NCBI RefSeq assembly: GCF_035046505.1
Contig: NC_089822.1
Location: forward strand, 105,798,807-105,862,806
Source: Tiliqua scincoides
Taxonomy: Eukaryota > Chordata > Lepidosauria > Squamata > Scincidae
Reading direction: 5' to 3'
Length of the DNA stretch: 64,000 nt
The position numbers and the translations under genes are program-made. Shown here one piece after another: positions 31,532 through 45,700 of the stretch; positions within the stretch are counted from its first letter, which is position 1; the number at the start of each line of letters is the position of its first letter. A model generated the notes under the pieces. That model was not told where the DNA came from, ran no database searches, and worked only from the letters and a program-made list of their open reading frames with translations.

Positions 31532-33703
31532 GTCTTTGTATATATAGTTATTTTGCTTTTTGTGATCACTTGCATTTAATATTGACAATGACAGCCTTGC
31601 TGTGAAAGATAACAATTTTTAAACCACCCTTTTAAAGTGTGACGTTCTGGGGATTTATGGCAGTGCACGGGGGAGGGGGGGAAGCCTGTTTGAACTAGTA
31701 TTTGTGTTTAGCTGCTGAACTTTATACTGGGAAGCAACAAGTTGCCTACCTTAACAGTACAGTGTTCTTCATTCTAATGAATACTCGTTACTATGATTTT
31801 GGCCTAAAATCTCTTAAATTATTATTTATATACTGCTTTTTCTAATGCTCATTGTAGGTTTATATGAAATGTTTATCATATTCATCTGCAGTAGCAGTTT
31901 AAAATGTTCTAAAATGAGATCCAGGTACCTAGGTTGGGGGGGAAAGATTGCCATCATGTTCCACATCACTGTACCTATTCCACACTTGAAAGGTCACAAG
32001 AGCATGTGTTACTAATACATAAATTACAAAATAGTGCTACAAACATTATCCTTGTGGAGTCTCTAAAGTAAACTGCTTTGAACCATGAGAAAACAAAGCT
32101 GCCTAGTGATCTCTGTGCTTCGGATTGCTGTCGCTGCCCTGAATGACTTGGACAACAAGGTGCTGTTACACTGTTACACTGTTACACTGTGGTGGCTATA
32201 CTTAACTGCACTGCTGCCCCTCTAGTTACACTTCTGTCTCCCCCTCCAAGAGCTCCAGGAAACTCTGAGCCCTTAGCAGAAGGACAGGTCTAAAAGAAGC
32301 TCCTCGGGGTGAAGTTGGAAAAGAACCCTACCCACCATAAGTTATTTTCCTAAGGTGGATGGTGATCTCCTGAGGTAAAAACACAGGCAACCATAAATGT
32401 AAAGTGTGTTTTTGTTTTTATTTTACAATGATTCAAAATACAAGAATAATATAATCTGTGGAAATAATTACTCTTCTCTTTTAGAAGAGAGGTGAAAACT
32501 TAAGTCTTAATATAAGACAAAGTCCTTATATGTAATTCAGAGCAGTGAATTAAAAACACTTGCAGAATTAGCAAATGTCTGAAATGTTTCCCATCCATCT
32601 GTAAACAGGGCACCAAAAAGTTGATTTCAAATTAAATGTCTATTAGAGGTGGAATAGTTTGTTCCTTAGTTTACAGGCATATATGTATGCGAAAAGAAAG
32701 GCTTCACTTTTCCTGATAAATCTGTGTTTGAACTCTACCACTGCATTGAGATGAGGGAGTGGTATGACTGAATATTACAGAAGATAGTGTTCTAGCCTAG
32801 TATTCTCCCTAAAATACTAGGTTCCTACAGAGAGAGAGTTTTTCTATATTCACACAAAAGGATTTATGGTACAGCTTTCCAGTGGTGGTTTGGTCACTTA
32901 TTTACAAATACTAAATGCCCAGTCAGTTCTCTCATGTCAGAGAACAGTTTTAAGATGGTCACATAGTGGCAACTCAACATCAGTGGAAATCTGTACAAAG
33001 GAAACAATAACAGCTGCTGGGATTCAGGTGGACCTGGTACTGATTTATTACATGGTACAGCACAGCAATATTGGAAAATTGTTAATTACATTTTATATAT
33101 AATCCATTAAATGTTCCATTTGCGTTTCTCTTGAATTGCATATACAGTGATATCTGCAAAACTTCAAGAAATTGTGTTATAGCTGCATTTGCTTTTGGTA
33201 GGTAGTGGAAGAAAAAATATAAGTCCACCGTAAGAAAATGGTGGGACACTAAACTGAGTTTGCTTGATGCATTTGTCAAACAGTTGGCAGCTAGTTCTTA
33301 ATATTGAGATAATGGGTAATCCAGTTGATAAATGTGTATGCTTTTGCTCAACATGAATTTTTAATGTAACGTCTAAAGGGATAGTGCGATACAGATTTGA
33401 GTGTGATGTTACAGATATATTTTAAGTATTAAAGCAAGTGGTTCCCCATCCCCCGATCATGGGGATGGTCTGAAATGGTACAGTTCAGACACCACCTCAG
33501 GGAAACTACGAAGTCACACAGTCTTCTCTTCGGATTCAGCCTCAACACACAGCCCTACAGTAAAAATGACAATTTCAGAAGTCTCCAAATATTAAGATGT
33601 GTACAAGTAGTACAAATTTCCTTATTTCTCCTCTATACAGAGCAAGAGACGGGATACTGGACCTCGAACACACATTTAGTTCTTCCCCTCTGTTTTGTAT
33701 TGC
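31532..33703. other. Shared tail-to-tail 3' region of METTL16 and CTC1
   Basis: The METTL16 stop (31531) and CTC1 stop (33704) face each other across 2.2 kb that is largely free of recognisable repeats. TTTATT at 33044-33049, and again at 32417-32422, are possible CTC1 poly(A) signals read on the minus strand. I found no clear AATAAA for METTL16. A (CTGTTACA)3 run lies near 32163-32188. Confidence 0.6.
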
Positions 33704-36700
33704 TTAGGTTGCCTCCTGAATATTCAGACATAACAAATTAGGCAGACTGCTGTACTTGCTCAGGAACTCGGTGTCGTTAGAGACAAACCTCCTCAACTGT
33801 CTTGACCCTAGAAAGACCAAACATACTGTTGCATATTCCAGAAACATGTTTTCTTCTAAATTATTTTTTTTAAAGTAACTTCAACACCACATTATGCCAC
33901 TGTAATATAATCCATATATGTGGATGAAGAGCATCCCACAGTCACAGTTAAATAGCTGTTACATAACACACTATATTTACTTGCTAAAAACTCCATTTTA
34001 ATGTTTTTTAAAGATCTTATTTGAGCTGATCCAGTACTGTCAAGGTATAGGAGGAATTAAGTGTATTTCAGATTAATTTAAATGGGTAACCCGAATGTTT
34101 GTGGGTAAGACTTAGAGAAGAAACTTATTGTCTTGTTCCCTCCACACTGAAGATTTGTATATCAACCAAGTTGACAATGTCAAGCCTGTCTACATACCTG
34201 TCGCGTGACCCTTGGGTGGCTTTCTATCCAATTTGAAAGTCATCGTGATGGACCGACAGACAAGAGGGCTTCTGCACAAGCTTCTCAAGTACCAAGTGAG
34301 CAGATCTTCAGGCTTGTCAGTAGTCTGTCAAAAGCAGCAGAATATCAAGTTTGCTGAGTGAAATAAACCAAGGAATCCTAGAGATAATTCAGATCTGAAG
34401 TTAGCAGTTCACCCTCAACAGAATAAGCCACTCACCCCAGGGCCTGTGCCAGCTTCCTTATGTGAAATGTAGATGCCACCTTTGCTCCGAGCCTGTTTCT
34501 GAACAACGTCCCACTCCTCAGGGCTCAGACCTAGCACTTCACGCACCTGTTGATTCTTGCACGACGCCACTAGCTCACATGTCCCATCTTCTACTAAAAT
34601 CCTGTAGGCAAAACAGGAAGATTTTGCAATGTCACTGCTTTGTGAACTGTTTTGTTGAAGAGAGAGAGAGGTGTGTGCTGCTTTCTTTTATGAGATCACG
34701 CAATTATTCTGATCCAGAAATGTAGGCTATCATTGATCCAGTATGTAAAAGGGAAGCAAGATTTCCGAAGATGTTGTACTCTGAAATTCAAAATAGCTTT
34801 GAAAGTAAAATAAAATCTGATAAACAGTTTTTTTCCCCTTTTAATTTACTGAGCAATTGCTTGGTTATGTAGTTGGCAGATTTAAGAGAATGTCCTGGTC
34901 AACCTTGATCCCAGGGACATCACTACAGGGAACAACCATTTCTGTTTGGAATTAGCGAGCAGTTACTACTGTTAGTGGATTCTTAGCATAGTCATTGTAC
35001 TATGATCCTCTATTTTCAACTTGGTACATCACATTCTCTGTAATTTTTTCATTTTGTGTTTTATAACACCAGGAAAGCATTTCAGAACAGAATACTTTTC
35101 CTTCACGCAATAACTCAGGAGAGTGACTTTTTGTAATGTTTGTTATTACTGTTGAACAGTTCATTTTATTTGGAGGGAAAGGTAGGATATAATTTAAATC
35201 AATCACTAATGTAGTTGGGTGCCTACTGAATACTGTTTCATTTTGTAACGCCCTTGAAGAAGGTGGAGCTGAGATGGCAAAACATACTCTTTTTCTTTGT
35301 ACCTTTTTGGAAGTTCCCTCCCACTCTTTTTTATTTTCTGTAGTATACTGCCAGCTTTGCTCCATATTTGGCAAATTCCAACATTGTTGTTAGCTGTTTC
35401 TTGGTTTAGGGGCCGCACACTGACACATTGCACACAGCTCCTCACAGCCTCGCTGGCTGGACACACAGTTCTCCAAGTTTAAACTGAGAGCCTATAACGA
35501 AGTGAAAGTGAATATATAAGAAGAAACTTTGTTTTGCCTCCAATCCACAGTACCTACCTGGCACTAGCTTTACTGACTCCTATATGTGACAAGCAAGATG
35601 GCCCACACTGATTGCAACTCTCCTGCATTAAAAAAAAGCAGAGGGTGTAAGAAGACTCTCCCTTCCCCCAAAATACTAGGATGTCAGATTCTAGTTAGGA
35701 AAACTCTTATCTGCAAATATGGTTGAGGGCTGATGGGTACCTCCTTGAGGATAGTCTCTTTACACAGAGAGCAAATCCAGTGCAGAGATAAAGAAAGGAC
35801 ACATGTCAAATGGCAGGTGACCTGGAACAGGTTTGGAGACTGAAGTGGTACATTGCAAAGATATCCCACTGAGAGGCTAGAGGCAGCACCTGCAGTACTG
35901 AACATAAAAGGACAAAATAATAATTGGCTGAATCCAATAAAAGAGGTGCCAAAACACCAAGGGACAACAGCAGAGTTTGATACTCACTCAGAAGTGTGGA
36001 GGGGTGCAGGAGTCAGCATGTGCATGCAGCTGGAGGCAACATAAGTACAATAGACATTTCTGAACCTGCAATGCAAAGATGCAGAAGGGAGGAGTTTACA
36101 CACACACTACCTTCAAAAGAGATTGCTCTGTGATTCCTCCACCTTGTTCTTCCTGCTTTAAGCATGTGGTAAAGAGACTTGCTGGGCTAAGGGAGAAGGG
36201 AATGAGGCCATTGCTAAGGACCTCACCTAAACATTGATCAAGCAATTCAATGTCCACCCAACTGGCAGTAGTCAAGGGAGTGATATGGAATTAAAGGTAG
36301 CATAGCCGCAATGACCTGGGGGGGGGTTAAACTACAAACATTTTAAAAATGTTAATTGCAGAAGCCAGAAACCCGTATCAGAGCACAGCCCATTTCAAAA
36401 CCTCTTATTCTAAACATCCAATGGAAGAAACTCACTTTTGCCAACTGCCGGAAGAAAAAGGTGAGGCCACCCAGCCCTCCCAAAGGAGAAAAAGAGCTGT
36501 ATGTTTTTTGACAGTTCTTTACTATAAACTGCTATAGGTTGCCAGAAAAAGCAGCATATTCTGGGAAAAAAGTAAAAGTATTCTACATACAGAAAGAAAT
36601 GACTTTGGGCACAATCCTAACTTGCGCTGGAACAGGCAAGCCAGGAGACTTGTGCTGTATCCAGCGCAGGATTGTGGCCAGCAGCGGCTTAGCCAGAGGC

Positions 36701-39700
36701 AAGGGGAAACATTTCCCCTTACCCCTGGGTAAGGGCTGTTGGCACCTATGGGTCTTCTTGGACTTGTGCCACCTCCTAAGTTGGCGCAAGTCCAAGGAGA
36801 GCAGAGTGGTTTGAAGCTGCTCCGTTCTCCCCAGGAATAGGGGTGGGAATCAGGCATAACTGCCGGATCCCAGCCCCGCCTCCCACTCTCCACCCACCCA
36901 CCCACCCCTAGGGCTGCCCATCGCCCTCCCTCCGCCCTCCCACGCCTACCTTTATCGCTTGCGTCGGCTCTGCAGGGTTGACGCAAGCACCGGAGGGAAA
37001 GCCAGCGCAGAGGTGTCTGTCAGCCTCTGCAGGCCGGCGCTTCTCAGAGTGCCAGCCTGGCTTCTCCTTGAGGATGCGCAAACGTGCTTTACGTGCCTGA
37101 CTCAAAGTTTGGATTGCGCCCTTTGGTCATGAAAATTGCAAGGCTGGAGGATTAATAGCTCTGGCTCCAACACATCAACCCTACTCTCACTAGGTGTTCC
37201 ATAGTGCAATCCAATACATATTCAATTTGAAGCCTCACAGTTTGCAGTGGGGTTTACTCCCAGGAAATGACACACCAGATGGCAGCTTTCAATGACTTGT
37301 GGATCAAGACACACCTGGAAATTTTGCGCTGCACGTTCTTGAAAAGAATCCTGGCTCCAGGAAGCAAACCCCAGAGATACGGCAGGAAAGTGGCTTCAAC
37401 GTACACATCCAGCATGAATGAGGAACCAGGTGTAGGTGATATGCTCAGCTTCACAGTGTAATCCCAGGGCAAGAAGTTCCCTAAATACGTAGAAGGCCAG
37501 AAAAACTTTAAACCAACGATTTTCAGCCACTGTGCTAAGGCCATAAATGTGCCGTAAATTATCTGCAGGTATGCCATGGGAGGTTTTTTGGGGGGGAGGG
37601 GAATTTATCAGCAGGGTCACTGCTGGATGTGAGCACCTGGCCAGCACTGCAGTGTGCCTTGTCAATTGTCAAAAAACTGACAATTTTAGTGCCTTCTCAG
37701 TGTGCCATAAGATGAAAAAAGTTGAAAATCACTGCTTTAAAATGACCATGTAAATAACCCTCACACTATCTTAAAAACACTAATTCCACCATCTCTTGTC
37801 TTCTTGAAGTTCTGTTCAGAGGCCCACTGAAATGCCTACTTTCAGAATAATTCTCTCCAGCATTGCCAGGCTGCATATGTATTCTAGGTACAGAAGAGTT
37901 AAGGTGCTCACAAAGAGTTGGGAGAAAAGTGTTGAGGTGTTTAGAAATCTATCCATGCACCATAAAGCATGGAAATGGTGCTCACCTTAATTCCCATGCC
38001 ATGTAAACATGGCATGTTCTACACTCTCACAAACTGTGCTCTCTTACAACACCAGTTCTCAATTTGGGGGCAACACTGAAGTTAGCTTCAAGGAAATATC
38101 AATGTTCAATAGGATACAAAACGTTGTGATACACACATCTCTGAGTGAGTTTCACTAGGCTGCAGTCGCAAACAGGGTGAGATGTCCGATTCATAGCAAA
38201 TTTTAAAACGACTAAAACTCTGCCACTTTTTGTCAGGAAGTTCTGACATGTGGTCAAATTATGCCCTGCAGAAGATACATTCTTCATTCCAAATGTCTTG
38301 GGTGTTAGGCAAATTGTCTTCATTTTATAAAGGAACAGAATTTTCAGACTTTGTAACAGAATTCTGAGAAATTCACTTACTTGAACTCTACAGGTCCTAC
38401 AGGTTTGATCTTGACATCAAACACATATCCCACAGAAGAATGGATCAAGACCCCTTGCCCAACACTATGCCCATAAGACCACCCAGAATCATCCTGCTTC
38501 AAGTAGCTTCCAGGTTCTCACCTTTCAGCAGCTGGACAGAGCAATCTGTAATCTGCTTCTTTCCAATGACAGATTCACACATAGTCCTCTCCACTATTTC
38601 TCCAGAAAAAGACACCAAGGATCTTGTGAAACTGACAAGAGGGAATGAAAAGAGTTGTATCACATCCTCAAAACATTTGAGAAAACATCACCAGCTTCTC
38701 AACCCAAAGATGCTTGCACATTGCTTTCAAGCTTATGTTATGCATAGGCAGCTATTTACATTTGTGTGTTGACTTTAAAAAGCTCAAAGAGGCTTACATT
38801 TAAAAAAAAAAGTAAAATAGCTTTCACTGCACACTTTCTCCACTATTACCACCTTCTTAGCAAAACAGAACAGAGTAAAGTTCAGCCTACCTAGGACTAA
38901 GTACCTCTGCAATGGAGAATAGTTCTTGTTCCATCCCTGCCGTGGTGGAAGCTAGCTGGAAAAAAAAAAACCAAACATTTTTTACTTAAAGCACTCTCCA
39001 CTTTTCTTCCAAACCTCTGTTCACACATGTTCTCACTTGTCTTTGGTACATCTAAGTCCTCTGGCCTGGTTTCCCTGCTAGTTAAACTGCTCACACTCAT
39101 CCATGCCATGCTAGAACTCCATCCTTAGTTCACAGTTTTTGTTTATTTACTCTTTCACTTATTATACCACCTTCCTCCATGGAGCTCAGGGAACATACTC
39201 TGCTACTCTGTAGCTACTCTGATCCTCACAACCCTGTGAGGTAGGATAGGTTGAGAGATTGCGACTGTCCCTAGGTCACCCAGGAAGCTTCTTGGCTGAG
39301 TAGGGATTTGAACGTGGATCGTCCAACAGAATCACTATGGGTACAATCCTAACCAGGTCTACTTAGAAGTAAGTCCTATTTTGTTCAATGGGGCTTACTC
39401 TCAGAAAAGTGTGGTTAGGATTGCAGCCTAAGTCATATAAATTAAAGCTAAACAAGCACAATAATTGCTACTGAAGGGACTCGCCTGGGACAGGAACCTG
39501 CAGAAACTTAATGAAAACATAGCTACCTGGGAAGGCTGGTTCACATGGTGCAGGTGACCAGAATCTGGGACAGGCAGGAACATGGAAGAGCTCAACATTT
39601 TTGAAAAGTTTTCTGGTGCTTGTGAGAAGCACAGTCTGTCAAACACATCTAAGTCCTGAGAAATAGCATTGGAAATGTGTAACAGAATAGAAAAACAAGA

Positions 39701-42700
39701 CATTACTCAAGGCAAGAAAAGCTTATGTACATATAGCTACTTTGACATGCAATTCAAGGTCCATCCAGACCAGGCTAAACATCAACTTCGGGGCGGGGGA
39801 GCAATAAGCCACCCACCAACATGACCTTGACCGGATTTCATTGTATTCCTTCCCACCCAGATCCTAAACAGTATTTTTTGTACTGCTGCTAAAAATGAGC
39901 TGGAGCTACAGCTGTATTTCATCCTTACCGAGCACAGAGGTATGATAAGGTGGTACAGCTGGAGTGGGTGCAGGAGCGGGAACCATCGAAGTGACTTCCC
40001 CAGAAAGAGCAGCAACACCTGAATTGAATGCAACATAAGAGGCCACTTAACAGAGAAAAGTCTATTTCTGCAATAAAGGTGAAAGGAAAAGCACACTCAG
40101 GATAAATGGAAAGCCTTCCCTGATGGCATTAATTTTTTGTCAGGAGCAAAAAATAAAATAAAAAGCAGCATCAGACACAGAAGTGCATAAAGAAATAGAG
40201 AAGCAATACAGAAAGCAGTCAGTTATCTCGGGAAACAACCCAGCTGCCATAAAATCAATACATTTTGCATGTATTTCTGAGTGATCCTCACGATTTGGGG
40301 CACTGTCACCCTTTCCCTCTGCAGCTTTTCTGTCAACTCTTACAGAAGCTGCCAGACAAGAGAGGAGAATGCAAATCTGATTCAGGGCTGAGATGCAAAT
40401 TACAACCAGCCAAGCTGGTTTCAAGGAGTTGGAGCAAGTGACCAAGCAGCTGGCATTCCTCTAATCAAAGAGGGACAGACTAGTTATTCCAGCTGAGGAA
40501 CAAAAACAGTTACTGGCTGGAAGCTTGCTCACTTCTTTCTCTGGTCAGTCAGGGGCGAGACCACCACAGACCACTCACTGGTTACTGGGATGATAGCCAC
40601 ATTCCCCCCATTCTTTCCCCCCACATTCACAGACCACTCACTGTGAATGTGGGAGGGGTACTACATTTGCTGTAGTGTTATAAAGTAAATTGAACTTCAC
40701 GGGCACAGCCCTGAATTACAACACAAGTGTGAGATTCTGCCGTGCTTCTGTGCTATCTTCTGGTGGTCAGTATTATTTTCACTGATCTGTGGGTTTGCAG
40801 GTTAACTAACACCTTTTCTGCCAAATTCAGTTCTCCTTACTTTTTTTTCCCTTCCTAATTTGGTTGTTTTTCCCCTTTCCTTTTAATTAGACTTTCCATA
40901 AACCTTTTATGTATAGAGACAACAGGGATACTTGATCCGGGATTTCTTGAGATGCGTGGAGGAAAGCGCATTTTGTTCAGGAACCAGGGAAAACTCAGAA
41001 GCCCTTTAGAAGCCCATGATGAGGGTAGACAGACGGTTGAGGGCTCCCAAGCACATAGAGAGAAGGTACTGGCACAACTCAGGGAAGCCAGCCTCCAAGC
41101 AGGAGGATGGCTCAGTGAAAGAAAACCCCTCCCCTCCCTGAAAGAGGATGGACTCTAAGGTTTAGCAACAAGGATGTTGGAAAAAATCCCTTCTGCATAC
41201 ATATCTCATTCCATCACCAGCTACAGTTTGCAGAGGAACAACACGCACCCATGCTACTGGAAAAGACAAGTATGACTGCCTATTGCTAGCCACCTCCCCA
41301 CTCCTTCTGCACCTTTCCCTCTTACTTTCTGCTGGGCTTCACTGGTCTCTCCAGGAGCAGAGATCTTAAGTTCCTCCTGGCCTCCGATTTCTCCAAGCTC
41401 AGCTTTACCCATCCATTGCACTAAGGCCTGAAAGCAAAGCTGTGTTGCCTGACCATCTTTGTCTTTGCCTTCAGAAATCTGTTGATAGTTGCGCCGCATT
41501 AGTCCCTCTTTGTGGGACACCCAAAACAGACGGGACACAAAGCTGGCTTCCTCAGCTCTGCCCTTGGAACATTCAGGACTGTTAGTATCTGATCTTGTTT
41601 TTCTCAGATTTGATCCTTTTCCTCCTGAGCATTTCAGCTCAGGCACTGAGATGCAATTGCTCCTTATTCCAGAAGAGGTCTCTTTGCCGATTGTGGGACT
41701 TGTGGGGAATCTCTTTTCAGGAGCATGAAGAATCTTCACATCTTCAAAATAGAACTGCGCATAAAACCTAGAATGAGAAGGAGAGCAGAAAAGTGACAGG
41801 AGTAGAGCAACAGCCTAATGAGAGATACTTCATAGAAAAATAAATGTAGCTGAAGGATCAGGCTTCAGAGTGTGTGCATGTGTGTGGATGCACGTAATTA
41901 AAATTAAAGTCAAAGCAGAGAGGTCCACATGAGAAACGAACAGAAGCTACTGGCCAAGGCTATTCAGAAGACAGACATAGAACTACCCAGTAAGTGACTG
42001 TGTGGATTCAGACTTTTGTTGCCATAGCCAGCAATGGAAGACATTCACAAGGAGTAGATCCTACACTGGCATCAATAGGAAAGAAGTCCCTTTTCAATGG
42101 GAGTGATATGTAAGCACCCATAAAATAGCTCAAGAATGCAGTACCTTTCAAAAACAATTAACGTCAATTTTTTAAGATCTATAACATGGGTAGCCGAATC
42201 CACTGCAACTCCTTGCATGGCAATGCAGCAGTGCCCACAGGGCATCTGCTACACTTTGTGGGGGAGTTTCAGCCTCTGGAATATTTGTTCCCTTGCCCCG
42301 GGGTAAGCCCCCGCTTGCCCGGTGGGTTTACTCAGTCCTGCAGCAGTGATATCACTGGTGTAAGTTAGTGTGGACATAGGAAGGTGGATTGAGGATGGGG
42401 AGAGTGTAAAGCTCTGCCAAAACCTATCAAATCTGCAGGTGACCCCCGACCGATGGAGGGGATGGCTATCATCCTGGAGGAAAAATTCCAGATTCAAAAT
42501 GACCTTGACAAGCTCAATGACAAGGCCCATGCCAACAAACGGGAGTTCCACAGAGTCAAATACAAAGTCCTGCACATAGGGACAAAAAAAATTAAAGGCC
42601 CAGGTACAGGATGAGGGACACCTGGCTTAGCAACAGAATGTGTAAAAAAAAATCCAGGTGTCTAACAGCACAATCCTACACATGCTTTATCAGAAGTAAA

Positions 42701-45700
42701 CCCCACTAAATTAAATGGGACTTCCAGGTAAATATGTATAGGATTGCAAGCCTTAGTGGGTCAAAAGTCGAACATGAGTTGGCTGCAAGAAAAGGCAAAT
42801 GCATTGCTCGGCTCCTTTAGCAGAGGCACAAAATCGTAGATTACAAGAAGTGATAGTTCCACACTGATAGTTCTGCATTATGCCTATATTTGTTACCAGA
42901 AAATGCATTCTGGACTGTTTTCTTGCCGTACATATTGACAGAGTCATAATATGAACTATGGATACTATGGAACTATGGAATTGCTTCCTGGAATTTAAGT
43001 CAGGGTATCAAAACATTTGAGATTATGTTAGGATTATGGCCAAAACTACACGATATCAAGCATACTACATAATGGCTTTTGTACTTGAGAATTTACAGCC
43101 CAATCCTACGCATGTCTACTCAGAACTAAGTCCCATTAGAGTCAATGGGACTTACTCCCAGGAAGGTGTGGATTGGGTTGGGCTGGGCTGTTAGAAAGTG
43201 GATGGAGACCAGCTTAGTTAAGAAAACCAAACAATGGTAAGAGCCACGCATTTAAAATATTGCTTTATTTTTGCTGTCGCTGATCCGTTCTCAGACTCTG
43301 AAATTGTTCTTAACCCTTCTGAACTCAGAATTTTGCCTCTACCACAGAAAGGAGAGGGGACTTGCCTTGTTTTCTTCTCCTTGACATGCTTCTGTGTCAC
43401 CAGTTGCTGCCAAGAAGGAAATTCACTTTGAAGAAATCGCTCCATTACAAGTTGGAATATTTCTATTTCCAGAAGGCACCCTGCAAACAAAAATGAGAAA
43501 CTAAATCAATAGTGAAGCAAAGATCACTAAAAAAAAAACACTGTATGAAGGCCATGCAGAAGGTCAAATCCCTCTTAAGACCCTCTTTAGCCAAATCTTT
43601 CTTACCTTCTGCCCCAGTTTCAGTTTACCAAGTCACCATACTCTTCTTGATCCAGTCCTCAATCCCTACAAACGTACCCATCCCATTTCTGTCTAATATC
43701 AACCATAAATTCCTTGGGGGGGGGGAACTGGAGAATCTGGATTTTCTATGCATTCTCCTTCTACTTACTTGACACATTCTACAGGCCACTAGACAGCTCA
43801 GTTTACTGGAGACAAATAATCAAGCAACATGTCAGTTTCAAAATTGAAAAGCTGGTAGCACAGACTTTGAGCTCAGTAATGGCCAATTACCACAGCCAGG
43901 GATGGCAGTAACCTGGGGGTGCTTTTGGCACAAGTCCTCAGTGGGCTTCCCACAGCTGCACATCCACAAGTGGCCAAAAGAAGACATTTGCTCCATCCTG
44001 TGCCCAACTTTTCAGGACAGAACTCTCTCCTGCCCAGAGGGGTAAAAAAGCTGGACAGAGAAGAAAGAGAAGAGTTCTGCTTTGCTTCATCCCTCCTCAA
44101 CAGTGAGCCATGGAACGCTTACTGGGCAATGGGGGGGGGGGACAGCCACAGTAGGCAGGTTGGGTACAGTTGACCACAGACCTCATCAATGGAATAGGCC
44201 ATCAGACTGGGTCTGGACAGGTCTAAGGTGTGATATCTGCCCTGATGGAGGTGGTGTCTGGGAAAAGACCAATAAACACAACAGGGAGAAGGTGGGAGTA
44301 GAAGAATTTACTGGATACCAACTATCCCAAATATTCCCAAATACTGCCCAAATATGATGACTCAGGAAGTGGCCCCATTGCACTAACATATGCAGTCTTT
44401 CCTACTGTGAATATGAGGTAGAAAGTTTATCCTAACATGCCCTGGAGCAGTTAGGCCAGAGCAGGGTTGGGTCAAGTTGCAGCCCAACTTGGAGTTAAGG
44501 GAATTCATTTTCCTTACCCCTTGTTGCACGGCAGCTTCCCTTATGAGCCACTCGGATATGCACCACCTAAAGAGGTGACACAGATCCAAGCAGCCTGGTG
44601 TAAGGCCAGGCTGCTTGGGAGGGGGTTTAGGATCTGGCTTAAGTACCAGATGCTGCTTCCACCTCCCCCTCCCAGGCCCGGTCCTCCCAGTGGCCTGCCC
44701 ATCACCCATCCTACACCCACCCCAGAACGCACACGTCTTGCCCTCCCCCGGCCCTCCCCAAACCTCTGCACCAGCTGAGGTAGGCCAGCATAAACTCACC
44801 TATCCATTGGTGAAGCAGGGCCGGATTCAGACACCCGACACCTGAGGTGGCACAAAAGTGCCTTATGGCACTTGGAAGTCAGTGCAGGTGATTTGTGCTG
44901 GCCTAGGGCACCATCTGGATTGTGCCCTGATTGATATTACCTGCCCCCCAGGCAACAAAATAATAGAATTCTTGCTATTGGAAAATTCAGGGGTATGATT
45001 GGAAATGTGGTGATACATCAGAAAAGACTGAGAGATTTGCAAGCCTGTTTTCCATCTCTTTTTATTTACTTAAATTTTTAGATTGTTCTTCTAAGACAGG
45101 TGTGTCAAACATAAGGCCCAGGGGCCAGATGCGGCCCATGGAAGCTTCTTATCCAGCCCTCAGGCACTGAGCAGTGCTGAGATTACTCCTGAAAAAGTAG
45201 CCCACATGAAAATTGGGCTCTCCCATATCTTGAAATATGTCAAGGTTTGAGTACTTTCTCTTTTGTCATTTGCAGCTAATGAGTTCCTAAGCGAGAAAAA
45301 AATGCTTATTTTTGGTCATGACCTGTTTAATGACATCACTTCTTGCCTAATGACATCACTTCCGGCCCTCAGCAGGCATCATGAATGCTATTCGGCCCTT
45401 TGTATGAAATGAGTTTACCCCTGTTCTAAGAGCTCAAAATGGGTTACAAAAATGGTTTGAGAATAACAATTATTATTTAGCACTTTGTCCCTCTAGGATG
45501 CTGGGAGGGTGGGTGGGTGGGAGGGAAATGTAGCTCTGCTGAAACTCTGCTTCTTAGCTGTGAAGTAGGGCTGGTGCGGGGACCCCCTCCTACAGAAGTT
45601 TTGGCCCTGCCTCTTGGTTAAATGGAATCAGTGGTATCATTAGGGGGCATGGGGGGGTAGAGGTTGCACTGGGTGACATGTACAGTGGGGTGACACCACT

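Noticed and set aside
38385-38445. Minus-strand reading frame SSVGYVFDVKIKPVGPVEFK followed by GTAAGT, resembling an extra CTC1 exon
   Set aside because: Exon 16 (ends phase 1 at 38522) joins exon 17 (starts at 37480) in frame and matches human CTC1 without it, and the only upstream acceptor would leave an intron of about 35 bases.
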